From Lithospermum erythrorhizon (lineage: Eukaryota; Streptophyta; Magnoliopsida; Boraginales; Boraginaceae): DNA of 64,000 bases. The translations under genes were made by a program, and so were the position numbers. Shown piece after piece: positions 1 through 11,943 of the stretch (its first letter is position 1; every line of letters begins with the position of its first letter). A model generated the notes under the pieces. The model did not search any database, was not told the origin of the DNA, and saw only the letters and a list, made by a program, of their open reading frames with translations. The stretch lies in NCBI GenBank assembly GCA_019722365.1, contig JADFUC010001357.1, forward strand, positions 806,001 through 870,000, read 5' to 3'.

Positions 1-187
1 CTTATTTATATTATATGATTGATAGCAAATACTAGTAAGAAGAGGAATAGCCCAGACAAACATGCACAAAGATATCATATCATAAGATTATAATTGGATG
101 TAAACTGAAGGGGTGGAAAGGGAATGAAGGCATAGCAGCAATCTTGTTAGTGTACTTCTTCAACAATAAAGAAGTCTCTGGTCTCAA

Positions 188-776
188 CTATCCCATAACA
201 TCTATAGAGGTAGTGCAAGATAACATCTTCTGAAACATGGCTCTAAATGCAGGCACAGACTTCTTCATCTTCACTTTGTCTTTCCCCTTGCAAGACCTAA
301 TCTTATCTCCTGTCTTCTTTTTTTCATGCACCATCCTCTGTCTAAATTTCCCCAAACATTTCTTTGTCCTCTCAGGCATTGTCTCCTTCTTGGAAAATTG
401 ATAGCTCCTAAGGTAAATTTGCCTGCGATCAGTAGCAGAATCAGAATTTTAGTCAAAAGTCAAAAAAATTATGTAATTACAAAAATATGTTGCCTTCTAG
501 CTAATTAAAACAAATTAAATATCAAATGTCGGGGCCGGGAGACTCCCCGAAAACCTCTAATCTCCATCCTTACCTGCAAGAAACATTGTCTACCATCCTT
601 GGTTGCGCTTCTAGCAACTGGCCAGACTCTCCAAGCGGCGTCTGCATGTTAGGAATGTCCTCTGCTTTGGCAAACTCTGCATCAGATTCTGGCCATTTGT
701 GGACTTTAACATAGTTGGATCTCATCATAGGATTTCTGGTATCACTCATACAATTTGATACACAAACTCTGCTCAT
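188..776 (-). CDS. Small conserved plant protein of unknown function (145 aa, two exons)
   Basis: Two exons on the minus strand: 776..574 and 422..188, with a 151-bp intron bounded by GT (573-572) and AG (424-423). The split codon rejoins exactly (AG+G) to give 145 residues plus stop. The protein starts MSRVCVSNC, carries KWPESDAEF at residues 27-35, SCRQIYLRSYQFS across the exon junction (66-78), a Lys/Arg-rich middle (79-122) and LSCTTSIDV near the C-terminus (135-143). From memory, these blocks match a family of short, basic, conserved but uncharacterised plant proteins that share the same order of motifs. No transmembrane segment or catalytic motif is visible; the basic stretch could be a nuclear-localisation or nucleic-acid-binding region, which is inference only. 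The ATG at 776 was chosen because it begins the conserved N-terminal block. Splicing and family assignment are good; function is unknown. Confidence 0.75.
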
Positions 777-1633
777 ATTTTCTCCCCTTTTAAATGGTTT
801 GAAGAAGAGGCAAGAGTGATGGAGATGTTAGGACTAACCCATATTTAGAATGGAATAAATTGATTGGATTATTGCATTTTGTCAAGAGGCTATGTAGTTA
901 GCATATTAGCATTTTAAAAATTACTGGTTTTAAAATGATTTTGAGCCACCAGGCAAGAAATAACTAAAATGTGGACTATATTACTGCCATCAAATTTAAT
1001 TGCTGCAGATATCATTTGGTAAGGTGTACTTAACTTTGGTGGGTAGTCGAGCTCTAATAAATCTTCAATGTGTATCTCATAATCCGTTATTTAGTCGGAC
1101 GAGATATTTTTGCTATTACTATTGACTATGTGTATATTGAATAAGATAGATCAATGTTCAAATATATTCCGTATAATAATGATCTTGTGTAACAGTAGAG
1201 GTACAAAATTATGGTGCAGTAATAATACTCTGTCCATTCCAAAATGTTAGAGATGTTTACCAATTACAATACAAACATTTTAAAGAAAAATTTAAAAAAA
1301 TTCGTACCAACAATTTTCTTTCCTTTCTTCCCTCTCCCAATTTCATCAAAGTTGCAACTTAATATGAATAATGTGTAAAATGATTTGCATAAACTCGATC
1401 GAGTGACTGACACGACGATCTAAATCACATGAGTCGTTTAAACAAAAATAATAAACTGATGCTTGCATTAACATCATGTACACTTCCAGATACTAAATAT
1501 GCAACACTAAAATTAACCAAAACCAAATAATAATTTGATCGTACTTACTAAGAAAAATTTACAATTTACTACTACATGGAACTCAAATATGCAACACTTA
1601 AGGCAAGAATGAGTGTGTTTTTTAAGAAATAAC
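777..1633. other. Intergenic, upstream of the minus-strand gene
   Basis: AT-rich DNA without a supported coding region. It contains the 5' flank of the gene that ends at 776. No clear TATA box or repeat is recognised. Confidence 0.5.
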
Positions 1634-1636
1634 CAA

Positions 1637-3290
1637 GGGTCCATTTGGATCGGTGGATTTGAATTTGAAGATGGATTTTAAATTCATGAATTTGAAATCA
1701 AATCCATTGTTTAGAGGAAATCAATGGATTTAGGATGGTTGGTGAATGATTCTTAAAAGTGGTATTTTAGCAATGTCATTTTTGACAAATTTCGACCCGA
1801 AACATCATTTAGACAAATTTAGACACAGAAATTCACTTTTGACAAATTAGCCAGAACATTATTTTTGACAAATTTATTTCGAAATTTTATTTTATTCTAT
1901 TCGCCAAAACTTCATTTTTGAGAAATTTAAACTGAAACTTCAATTTGCCAAATTTAGGCCGAAATCTAATTTTTTGTAAATTTAAATTCGAAAGTTCATT
2001 TTGATGAATTCGGCCCAGGAACTTCATTTTGACAAATTCGACCTCGAACCATTTAAACAAATTTCGACTGAAACTTTCATTTCGATAAATTTCATTTCGA
2101 ACACATTTTAAACCAAGTTTCGATCTTTGAGGCGTCATTTTCTCTACACCCAAAACGTCATTTTTTGACAAATTTCCTCCCAAAATTGATTTTCTACTAA
2201 TTTTGACTCGGAACATCATTTTGGACATATTTATTCCAGATATTCATTTCGATAAATTTCGACGCGAGGCGTCATTTTTGACAAATTTAGGCCGAAATTT
2301 CATTTTTCGACAATTTTCGAGGCCGGAGCGTTATTTTGTCCAAATTTCAAAACCGGGCGAAAATGTGATCTCTGGCAGGTAAAGCAGACACGACAATATG
2401 GTCACGAATTGAAATGGGGCAAAAATATGGCTCCGGGCCGAAGCAGGGTGAAAAATGGTCTCGAGTCAAAAGCGGGGATGAAAATAACGAAAGTGCAGAT
2501 TCGGAATCGGAGGTGAATATATAGTCGAGAGTCGAAGCGGGCCGAAAAAACATGATATCGGAATTGAAGCAGGGGTGAAAATATGATTCAGGGGTGAAAC
2601 GAGCCAAAAATATGGTCTCGGTTCAAAATGGCCGAAAATATAATTTACGGTGAAGCACTTAATGAAAATATGTTCCGAGGTAAAGGGCAAGTAAATCGAA
2701 GCGGACCGAAAATATGATCCCGGGTCAAAATAGGGTGAAAATATGGTCCCTGGTCGAAACTGACAAAAATATGGTCATGGGTCGAAACGGGGTGAAAATA
2801 TGCTCTTGGGTCGAAACGAGCCGAAAATATGGTCTCGGGTGGAAATGGGCCAAAATATGGTCCCGGATCGAAACATGGTGAAAATATGTCCCCGGGGTAA
2901 AACAAGCAGAAACTATGTCCCTGATAGAAACAGTGTGAAAATATGGTTGTGGGTCGAAATGGGGTGAAAATATGTTCCTAAGGTAAAATGAGGTGAAAAT
3001 GAGTTCTCGGACGGAAATGGAGTGAAAATATGTTCTCGGGTCGAAACGGCCCGAAAATATTGACTCATGTCGAAAATTGTCGAAAATATGATATCAAGAA
3101 GAGGCGATGGATTTAAAATCACATGTGTTTTGGAGTGATTTTGACTCCACCTATTTTGTTAAGAGAAATTCATCTCATAAATGAGTGGATTTAAAATCCC
3201 TTAATTTGATGAAGTATCCAAACAACACCTATGTAATTGAATTGTAAATTTAAAATCCACTCCCCTAAATACCTCAATCCAAACAGCCCC
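1637..3290. mobile_element. Foldback-like DNA element built from inverted ~28-bp minisatellite arrays
   Basis: The ends are imperfect inverted repeats: the left begins GGGTCCATTTGGAT and the right, read on the other strand, begins GGGGCTGTTTGGAT, with further similarity inside (GGATTTTAAATT). The trinucleotide CAA flanks both ends (1634-1636 and 3291-3293), a possible 3-bp target duplication. The interior is two degenerate tandem arrays of period about 28-29 bp. The left array (about 1790-2345) has units like TTTCGACCCGAAACATCATT; the right array (about 2346-3095) has units whose reverse complement reads TTTCGACCCGAGACCATATT. The arrays are therefore related but opposite in orientation. Open reading frames here are translations of the repeat and were not called. 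The transposon class is not settled; 3-bp duplications occur in PIF/Harbinger and CACTA groups. Confidence 0.65.
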
Positions 3291-3329
3291 CAAGGGAATA
3301 GTAAATACCCCACTCATCGGAGTAATTGG

Positions 3330-4020
3330 TGAAGGAAATATTCTTTTATTTCACAAAGAACAACTATTACAAGGTCTACTATAATGTTGAATACAAAAAA
3401 CGAAACTACAAATTACAAGCCTTAAATCACAAATTAATGCTTTCCTAAATACAATACTTTGCAATATATACAAATGTTGTATTGATGGATAAGATAAGGC
3501 TAAACATGTTTAATTGAAAAGAAGATTTAACTTGTATGAGAACTTTTGAGAGTAAAAAGAAATTGATCATTCTCAAAATTTTCTAAGTGTTGAATCATAA
3601 CCAGACTCTCACTTTATAGTACAAATAACTTTCCAAATGTTATATGTGTTGTGTAATGATGATATTCACCAACATGTATGTAATATATGTGTTGTCATCA
3701 CCATAAAAGTCCACTTGTAAATCCTTGAGTAATTATTCATCAAAATGTATGATAACCACCCTTTCACACATTTCAAACGCTGAAAATCTGATGAATTTGC
3801 CTCAACATTTGCCATAAGCGGTTCTTTGCCGGGGAGCGTTCTATTGGATTCGACAACTTGGCTACTTGGCCCGTTAGGGAGTAAATCTCTGGAAAGAAAT
3901 GCCCCATATCGGCTATAGCAACGGCCGTTTCCGAGGCCATTACGGGGGCCGTTACGAGCATTTCTTGGACTTCATTTTCTTTGTGCCTCATCTCATACTT
4001 ATTACAAAAATTTTCTTACA
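3330..4020 (-). repeat. 3' LTR of the 3.3-8.5 kb Copia element
   Basis: On the plus strand it starts TGAAGGAAATATTC and ends TTTTCTTACA, matching the copy at 7857-8532 over nearly its full length with scattered substitutions and short indels. It is flanked outside by ATTGG and inside by the polypurine tract. Confidence 0.92.
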
Positions 4021-4699
4021 ATCCCCCACAAATTGTGTTATATTATCTTCCTCATGATGTATAAATCATAAGCATGGGATGTAATGACATTGGACCCATA
4101 CATAGTGTAAACATCTCCAAAATCTTCAACAGTAAAATGCATCTTAGAGGTTGGACATTAAACCACAAATCTTGAAGGCGGAAAGAAAACGTCACACATA
4201 ATACACATTATTATTCTTAAGTAAACAATCTTTACATACCTTTGTTAAAGTACATGCATAACCACAAGTTAGTAAGCATTTATGGCTAAGAGCTATCTAC
4301 TAATGAAGAGGCCCACTTCTATGTTTACAAAGGGGTAAGTCAACTCATCGATTACTTAGGATGTGTTCATCGGTATTGTTGATGAACCATTAGTTTTCAA
4401 ACTAGATTATCTATTAAGATTATAGACCATCATCAATAACAACGTAACTGTCAAGCTTTAAATTTAATGGCAAAAGTTAAGCTCACAAGCACATAACTAG
4501 TGACTTGTTATTATCCATTGAATTCTCATGTACAATCAATTTTCTAGACAAAATTGGATTTTTTCATCACGATTGCCAATTTATTCTTTTAGACCCGTGC
4601 CGTTATGTTCTTTTAACTAGCTCTTTGGAGAGAGAGGTTTTGTTAAGCGGATCTGCTAAGTTTTCTCGGACTTTACAAAGAAGTTAAAAGTGATCATCA

Positions 4700-7060
4700 T
4701 TTGTCATCTCCCTCATAAGTATGTCTCGTAGCATGTCTAGAATTTCCATTATAGACTGTCACTATAAACTTCGAGAGACAATGACTGCGCTTCTATCCTT
4801 GATGAAAAGAAATGGCTATTATTGGTTGTGGCCACAACTCATATTCACATAGAAATTCCCTTAACCATTCTACTTCTTTGCATGTTGCACATAGAGTTAT
4901 AAACTCCGACTCCATGGTAGAATGTGCTATGTAAGTTTGCTTCTTAGAAGCCCAACTAATCGCACCACCACTAATTTTAAATATCCACCTTAAGGTAGCT
5001 TTACAATCATCGTTTAGAGTTAACTAACTCACATCACAGTATCCTTCCAATACTGCTGGAAAGTCATTATACACGACACTATAGTCACTTGTTTTCTTGA
5101 GATAATCAAGTACTCTTTCTATAGTCTTCCAATATTTTTCACTTGGACAATTAGTGTACATTGACAATTTATTCATTGCATATGCTATATCCGGTCTAGT
5201 GCAATGTGTTGCATACATTAGACTCCCTATCACTTTAGCATAGTCTAATTGGGGATGGCTCTACCGACATTAACTTTTAGTTTTACACTCGAATCAAATG
5301 GAGTATTAACATCATCAATCTACCGATATAATTGGAACATCAATAAATCTTATTGATGTAATAGGCCTAATTTAGAGAAAATACCATTTGAGTGCTTCTT
5401 TACCTTAATCGAATGCATTATCCAACCATTCAAATCTTTCATTTCTTGGTATCCTCATGCACTTTGTGCTATTACTAAAATAAGCATATTTTTCTTGATA
5501 ATACTATTACTAATTCTAAACTCGAAGTGTTTTCAACATTACATTTGACTTCGTCTAGGCTCACTTGATTCAATAATTTCTTTTCGTTTCTCTTTTACCC
5601 CCACATTTTTCATTCTTCTTTCATTTGAATCGTTTACATAATTTCCACTTGAAATTAGAGGATCATAACGAAACTTGTTCTCAAACAACTCAACTTGAAT
5701 AGACTCAACAATTTTGTTGGTCTCTAATAAACTCAATAGTGTATAAGCCTTTGAATTTGAAGAATACCCAACAAAAACGCTTGCCCCATCCACTGCAAAC
5801 TGAAGCTTTTGTTGGAATCTAGGATCTCATGTAATATGCAATGCACCCCCACACTTTCAAATAATCAATTTTGGGTTTCCTTCCATTCCATAGTTCATAC
5901 GGTCTTAAACTTCTTAGAAGGAATTCTATTGTAGATGTGACAAGCTGTCAATAGAGCGAGCCTCACCCCACAAATTATTTGCTAAACCCGATTTTAGCAA
6001 CATTACATTTACCATCTCAACCAAGGACCTATTTTTCCTTTTAGCCAATCCATTTTGGTGTGGAGAATGAGGGGTTCTTCTTTGATGTATTATTTCATTT
6101 TGATCACAAAATTGATCAAACTCTTTTGGAAAATACTCACCACCTCTATCATTTCTAAGTATTTTAATCTTAGATTCCTTTTGATTCTCCACAATGAATT
6201 TGAAGTCTTTAAATTTCTCAAATGCCTCACTTTAAGTCTTTAACAAGTAAACATAAGTGAACCTTGAGTAGTCATCTATAAAAATAATAAAGTATTGTTT
6301 GCCACCTCTAGTAAGTACCCCATTCAATTCACAAATGTCACTATAAATCAATTCCAAAAGTTTTGTGCTTCTTTCAACTTTCTTATATGGCTTTTAGACA
6401 TTTTAGTTTTAACACAAATTTCACATTTGTCATCAATTGAGCTTTGACGTTTTATATAATCATTCTTAGACATAAAATTCAATCAAACATAGTTAATATG
6501 TCCTAATCTAGCATGCCAAAAGTGAACTATAAGTCCCTACTCACTTTCCCCAAAATTATTTACTCCAACATTATTTCCCATCATGACATCCTCTTGTGCA
6601 TCTACCTCCTTGAGTGCTTTGAACATCTCCTTATTGTTGCACACATGGATAGTAGCACCGGAATCTAACCACCAACTTGACTGACTTTCAATGGTCGCCA
6701 TATTGACCTCAGTCACCCTTAACGTTTTATAATCTTCTTGTTGAGTGTTTGTCCTCATGTTGGTTACATTCGCCCGATTCACATTCATTACCACGATTAG
6801 TGTTCTGAATTTGCATTCTCTTTATGTAATGCCCGGGGTTTTCCACAATGGAAACAAACACACGATCCTTCTTATTCACCACATAACAACATAATCTTCT
6901 TGTTGAGTGTTTTGTCACCATATTTGAGTTACATTCCTTGATTCACATTCATTACCGCACACTATTAGTGTTCTGGAATTTGCATTCTCTTTATGTAATA
7001 CTTGAGTTTTCCACAATGAAACAACACGATCCTTCTTAACCCAATTCAAGAAATTTATTA
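4700..7060 (-). pseudogene. Copia pol remnant: zinc knuckle, protease, integrase, RNase H
   Basis: Minus-strand pieces in several frames, in Copia order. A broken zinc knuckle (CFHCGKP...) lies near 6840. The protease block has WWLDSGATIHVC (near 6660), with the DSG active-site triad. The integrase has NDRGGEYFPKEFDQFC and HSPHQNGLAKRKNRS (5926-6192), preserving the D and E context of the DD35E core. An integrase C-terminal piece lies at 5539-5793. The stretch with MIGSLMYATHCTRPDIAYAM lies at 5024-5233, and an RNase H piece with SGGAISWASKKQTYIAHST and ESEF lies near 4870-4980. The reverse-transcriptase core that should lie between about 5540 and 5235 is absent: only 300 bp separate integrase from the post-RT region. 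Frameshifts and stops make this non-functional. Confidence 0.85.
6729..7045 (-). repeat. Tandem duplication of ~160 bp inside the Copia gag/pol junction
   Basis: Both units begin ATAATCTTCTTGTTGAGTG (6729 and 6891) and end near CACGATCCTTCTTA. Each contains the zinc-knuckle coding stretch, so the knuckle region is present twice. The copies have since diverged by substitutions and indels. Confidence 0.85.
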
Positions 7061-7081
7061 TTCACTTTAGACATCTTTCTC

Positions 7082-7855
7082 TCATAGCCTTAGAAGCCTT
7101 GAAGTTATTGGTGTTTCTGAGTTTTGATTCTCGAGAGAAAGCGGGATGGACTTTATTAACCAAGTTATCGGTCTACACATCTCTTGAAGCATTTTCACAC
7201 TCAATTTGAAGACTACTAGTAAAGTTATCATAAGAGAAGACTTCTTCGAATGAAGCATCTTCTTTCTATATCCCTTCCAAGAGGTTGGGAGTTTAGCAAG
7301 AATTGCTCCAATCTGTATAGCATCAGGAATCACTACACCAATTGCTCTTAAGCGGGAGGAAAAGAATTTCCAAGTCTCTAACTTGATCCAACAATCCAAG
7401 CTTTTCATCAAACTTATACTCAAAGTATTTAACAACCAAGAATTTATCAGTACCAATTTTAACATGCTTGTACTTTTCATTTAAAACAATTCATACCTCT
7501 TTTGCGGTAGTAAGAAGCGAATAGATGTCATACAATTTCTGAGCGAGAGTGTTGAGAATGTACCCTCTACATAGCATCTCATCCGCTTCCCTTTTTTCTC
7601 CTTTATTTAGTCACTTCCATCCTCCTTATTTCTCGCTCGCAGGTGTCCAATGGTAGAATTGGTGGAAGATCATCCGAGAGAATGTAGAACACATTCAAAG
7701 ATGTCAACAACCACTTCATCCTATCTTGCCATCTCAAGTAGTTGGAACCATCGAACTTGTCTAACTTGTCTTCATTGTTGTTGAACATGTTGGGCCTAGA
7801 GCATTCACCAAAGACCTCTTCATCATTGCATCCATGATAAGATATTGTATTTAGA
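7082..7855 (-). pseudogene. Copia gag remnant
   Basis: Minus-strand coding traces in at least two frames. The N-terminal part reads LDKFDGSNYLRWQDRMKWLL (about 7700-7760), the gag N-terminal motif of plant Copia elements. The downstream part contains VVIPDAIQIGAILAKLPTSW (about 7270-7330), a conserved block of the UBN2-type gag domain. Frameshifts separate the two. A related gag block lies at 36418-36714 in another element of this window. Confidence 0.85.
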
Positions 7856-7856
7856 T

Positions 7857-8532
7857 TGAAGGAAATATTCTTATATTTCACAAAGACAAACTATTACAAG
7901 GTCTACTACAATGTTGAATACAAAAAACTAAACTATAAATTACAAGTCTTGAATCACAAATTAATACTTTCCTAAATACAATACTTTGCAATATATACAA
8001 AAATTATATTTGTGGATAAGACAATGCTAAAGATGCTTAATTGAAGAGAAGATTTAACTTGTATGAGAACTTTTGAGAGTAAAAATGAAATTGATGATTC
8101 TCAAAATTGAGTAAAATGAAATTGATGATTCTCAAAATTTTCTAAGTGTTGAATCACAACCAAACTCTCACTTTATAGCACAAATAACTTCCCACATGTT
8201 GTATGTGATGTGTCATGATGATATTCACCACATGTATGTAATATATGTGTTTTTAAATCCACGATAAAGTCAACTTATATAAATCCTTGAGTGGTTATCC
8301 ATCAAAATTGCCAGTAACCACCATTTCACACATTTCAAACGCTCAAAATCTGATTGAATTCGCCCCAAAGCGACCTTGCAAGCGGTTCTGCGGGGCGTTT
8401 ACTGCGGCCGTTGTCCCAAGCGGCCTCGTGGTTGTATGACGGCGTTTTACGAGGCTGTTAGGGGCCATTACGAAACTGGGACTTCATTTTCTTTTAGCCT
8501 CATCTCATACTTATTACACAACTTTTCTTGCA
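7857..8532 (-). repeat. 5' LTR of the 3.3-8.5 kb Copia element
   Basis: On the plus strand it starts TGAAGGAAATATTC and ends TTTTCTTGCA, with ATTGG outside. It differs from the left LTR at many sites and indels, so the insertion is not recent. Confidence 0.92.
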
Positions 8533-8537
8533 ATTGG

Positions 8538-9598
8538 AGCAATAACTTTACATCTAACGAGGACATATATGCTTAGCAAATATTGTAATATGTTTATGTG
8601 TATATTTCAAAAATGATCATCGATAATGTCATTGAGTTACAATTAAGTCTAGATAGTACTCAAATTGATGTATAATGCTCATAATTTATAGATAATTGTA
8701 GTTTACTTTCTATATTTTATGTTAGTTGCAAAAATGATCGATTCCCCATCTTTAATTTTAACAATTGACGTTATGGTTAATTTAGGTGTCATTTTTGCAA
8801 CTTTTATTAAACTAGTAAAGGAGACATAAATTAGAATATGTAATCGATTTTTAAATCTTTTAAACATTTTATGTTTAATTCGAGAAATCATTCTAACATT
8901 GTGTAAACTTACCTCTTTTGAATTTTTTTTCTAATTCTGATAGCACTTTAAATAACTCTTTAAATATAATATAAAATTACAAATATAATAGCCAAAAAAT
9001 TACATATAAAATCATTTTTATGTTTATTTTTGAAGAATACTTTGATTGTCTTTCTTTAAATATAATATAAAAATTACGATGAAATCGATGTGTCCATAGA
9101 GATACTATATGGCAGAGATGTCCATAGAGATACAAATATTACTTTAACAATTTGATGTCCTCTGACTAAATGTATTGACGAATTGATCATCAACATAATC
9201 ATCGAATTATTTATTTTTATGTCGGTTAAATTGGTATGATTTAAAAAGTATAATTTAAATTTTTGTGGATCCCAATATATAAAATTCATATTTGTTTGTG
9301 AGATTAAATAAAAAAATAATAATAATAATAAATAAATAATATTAATAATAATAATTCTACTAAAATTGGGATGGTTACACAACTAATACCTATTATAATA
9401 ATTATAACAATGGTTCTACATAATAATAACTAATAATAATAATAATTCTATAAAAATATGATTATTTAACTAACATCTATTATAATAATAATAATTCTAC
9501 ATAAAATATATTATTATTTAACTTACTCAAATTATTAAGATTGAGAATGACATATGATGAAAATCATATTGATGAAAAGGGTAAATAAATTAATAATA
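8538..9598. other. AT-rich intergenic stretch with a TAA microsatellite
   Basis: No coding region is supported. A run of TAA/ATA trinucleotides lies at about 9316-9355 and weaker ones near 9427-9450 and 9485-9500. The local open frames are chance products of low-complexity DNA. Confidence 0.6.
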
Positions 9599-11084
9599 GG
9601 GCTAAAAGCCTTCATCACCCCAACATCAGAGTTCATTCCATCACCCAACTTTCATGGCAAACTTTCCATCACCCAACTTCGGTGGTGGCAAGAAATTAAT
9701 TGTGTTAATTTTCCGTTAAACTCTACATTTCCGTTGTACGCGCCCCGTAGCGTGATACGTTTAGGGTTCATTGAGTCATTTCTTGTCGTAAAATGTGTAT
9801 AACAGCTCAGTAACATATAAATGTTCTCTTAGGCATTTAAATCGAACGAAGATGCACTCAACAATTTGGGTTCCAAGATTGAAGATGGAAATTTATGTTT
9901 ATTTCTTATAATGGTGTAGTGGAAGATCCTGCTACGGTTGAGAAGGAAACCTCAATCTTTAACCCTTGGTGCAGAGAAGAAGAATGTTGGCCAGTAAAAG
10001 AGTGCACCTAAAAGAGCATGGCATCACATGCGGCTGAATTTGAGTGAAATTGCTTTAGTTCATGATTTGATTTAATTGTAATACACAAATATTTATTTTG
10101 GACAAATGCTGATGAGTCTACAAAATGAATCAAGCGAGAGGAATTGTTACTTACAGACCTCCTATTACTTCTCTATGGTCTTCTTACTGCCATTTCCTTT
10201 CTCTCAAATATAATAAATTTAATGTTTTTAGAATTTAAAAATTGATATGTATATGAAATGTAGTTAACAAATCCGTAAAGTACACCAAATTACAAAGTGA
10301 TTGTAAAACATGTTGAAAGTCATTAGAAAATGAAATTCTCAAAATCATTTCTTGAGTTAGTGCACTCTGAAACTCATTGAAAACAAACTTTTTTGCAAAT
10401 CCAAACCAATGTTGATATACATATAGTGCAGTAGCGGACTATTATCTTTGATGGTGTTCAGCTAAAATTTCAGAAATGAAAAATGACATCGTAATTATAT
10501 GTTAAAAATATAGCAATGCAACAATTATTTTGATTTATGTGTTAATTTTATGGTTGCCCAAAAAATGAAATTTTGTAAAGAATAATCCAAAAACCATCTA
10601 CTAATTGTGTAATTAGTTTCAATAAATCCAAATTTATTAATCCAAAAATGGTGCAGCATTAACAACTTGCTAACAAATAAATAATGCCGTGAAAACACTA
10701 AATCTAACAATTTACTTGTCTTCATTTCAATGTTAGCTATCTAATGTCTGTGGTAGCTAAGCACTCAATTATATCTTAATCTTTAATTAAATTCTTGGTA
10801 TACGGCATGTAGTTTGTTACTAACCATAATTCATTTATGTATGTATGTAGACAAATGTCTGAAGAACATTTATATGTTGGGTACGGTATACATTTTTACG
10901 ATGTAAAGTAGTAAATTATTTCAGCGTGTGCGTGTGCAGGGGTGTAGCGGAAATGTAGAGTTTGTGAAAAATTAACGTCGGGACTAATTTTGCCGTGATT
11001 TGAAGTTGGGTGATGGAAAGAAAGTCATTATGAAAGTTGGGTGATGGAATGGAATCCCCAGATGAATTGGGTGATAATGCCGCC
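9599..11084. mobile_element. Non-autonomous Mutator-like element with ~230-bp terminal inverted repeats
   Basis: The left end (9599 to about 9832) and right end (about 10855-11084) are inverted copies over more than 200 bp. Shared blocks in order from each tip are TTCCATCACCCAACTTTCAT, TTTCCATCACCCAACTTC, AAACTCTACATTTCCG and AACATATAAATGTTCT. The tips read GGGCTAAAAGCC and, on the other strand, GGCGGCATTATC. Long inverted repeats of this kind are typical of MULEs. The flanking nine bases (TTAATAATA and TTATATGTA) match at only 5 of 9 positions, so the target duplication is decayed or the edge is slightly off. The ~1-kb interior shows no transposase. Confidence 0.75.
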
Positions 11085-11279
11085 TTATATGTAATACATG
11101 AGACATATTCTTGTGAATTGAATCATGAAAGTTACACATGCAAATTGAGTTAAAATAATTGTTATTCGATGCATACTTTTTGAATCATTAAACGTGCGGA
11201 GATAAATAAAATAAAGTTTATTAAAAGTGGGATGCCGACAATTATAAAATATATATATGTCAAATGTATATGATGTATC

Positions 11280-11895
11280 TGTTGGAAAAATGAATGCAAA
11301 ATGTGTGGCTTTTGGTACCACATCGGACATGGAGTGAATTGTAATTCACTTTATATAGTGGTTCACTTTAGTCGAGTGTGAAAGTGCACTCAAGAGAATG
11401 TTGTAGCCTCCGCGGGTGCATGTGCAAGCCGATCTAGTATAACTCATTAGCCCGGCTGGATAATATAACGATAATAATAATCCGGGAGTGGGGCCTTGGG
11501 GGTCTTCGGAGGTCTTAACTTTAGTATATAATTTGAACAGCTTCATCAGTGGAAAAAGAACAAGAAAAACAAGAAATCCTCCACTATCAAAGTAAACAAT
11601 ATTTTTCTGGTGAAACTCTTGCTTCTCTTGGTTCGCTGAACACTACTTAGAGTGCTTCTAAGGTAGTGTCGGTTCTAACCATTGTATCCTGGGAATCAGT
11701 TGCTCTCGAATAAGTCCTAAGCACGTTCGGGTAGAGGGCAAATCTGGTTTAAGGAAATTGTGTTCGCACAAGCCTTGGTTGATGTTTCGTGTTTTGAATT
11801 TCTTGGCAAAGTTCTGTTTCTCTTACGTATTCCAACGTCGGTGCTCTTACGGTATCATCCTCGAAACCGTGCGTATGTCTGAGATATTTCCTTCA
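11280..11895. mobile_element. Putative solo LTR
   Basis: It begins TGTTGGAAAAATG and ends GATATTTCCTTCA, so it has TG...CA ends, and its size (616 bp) and mix of AT-rich and GC-rich segments suit an LTR. No second copy, primer site or coding region is beside it. The flanking 5-mers (GTATC and ATTGA) do not match, so the exact edges or a clean solo-LTR origin are uncertain. Confidence 0.5.
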
Positions 11896-11943
11896 ATTGA
11901 TAATCTTACGTATATGCAAGTATAAAGTATGATGAATGTAATA

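Larger units (their letters stand above)
3330..8532 (-). mobile_element. Ty1/Copia LTR retrotransposon, complete ends, defective interior
   Basis: Two similar LTRs bound the element, and the 5-bp sequence ATTGG lies immediately outside both (3325-3329 and 8533-8537), a perfect target-site duplication. The element reads on the minus strand: the gag remnant lies next to the right LTR, followed leftward by protease, integrase and RNase H remnants, the Copia order. A polypurine tract (GTGGGGGAT on the minus strand, 4021-4029) abuts the left LTR. No good primer-binding site touches the right LTR. Total length is 5203 bp with a 3836-bp interior; the reverse-transcriptase core is missing and many frameshifts are present, so it cannot act on its own. 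Confidence 0.93.

Noticed and set aside
2347..3122. Several minus-strand frames of 70-86 residues with motifs such as DHIF and PYF
   Set aside because: They are translations of the ~28-bp tandem repeat in different frames, not a protein family.
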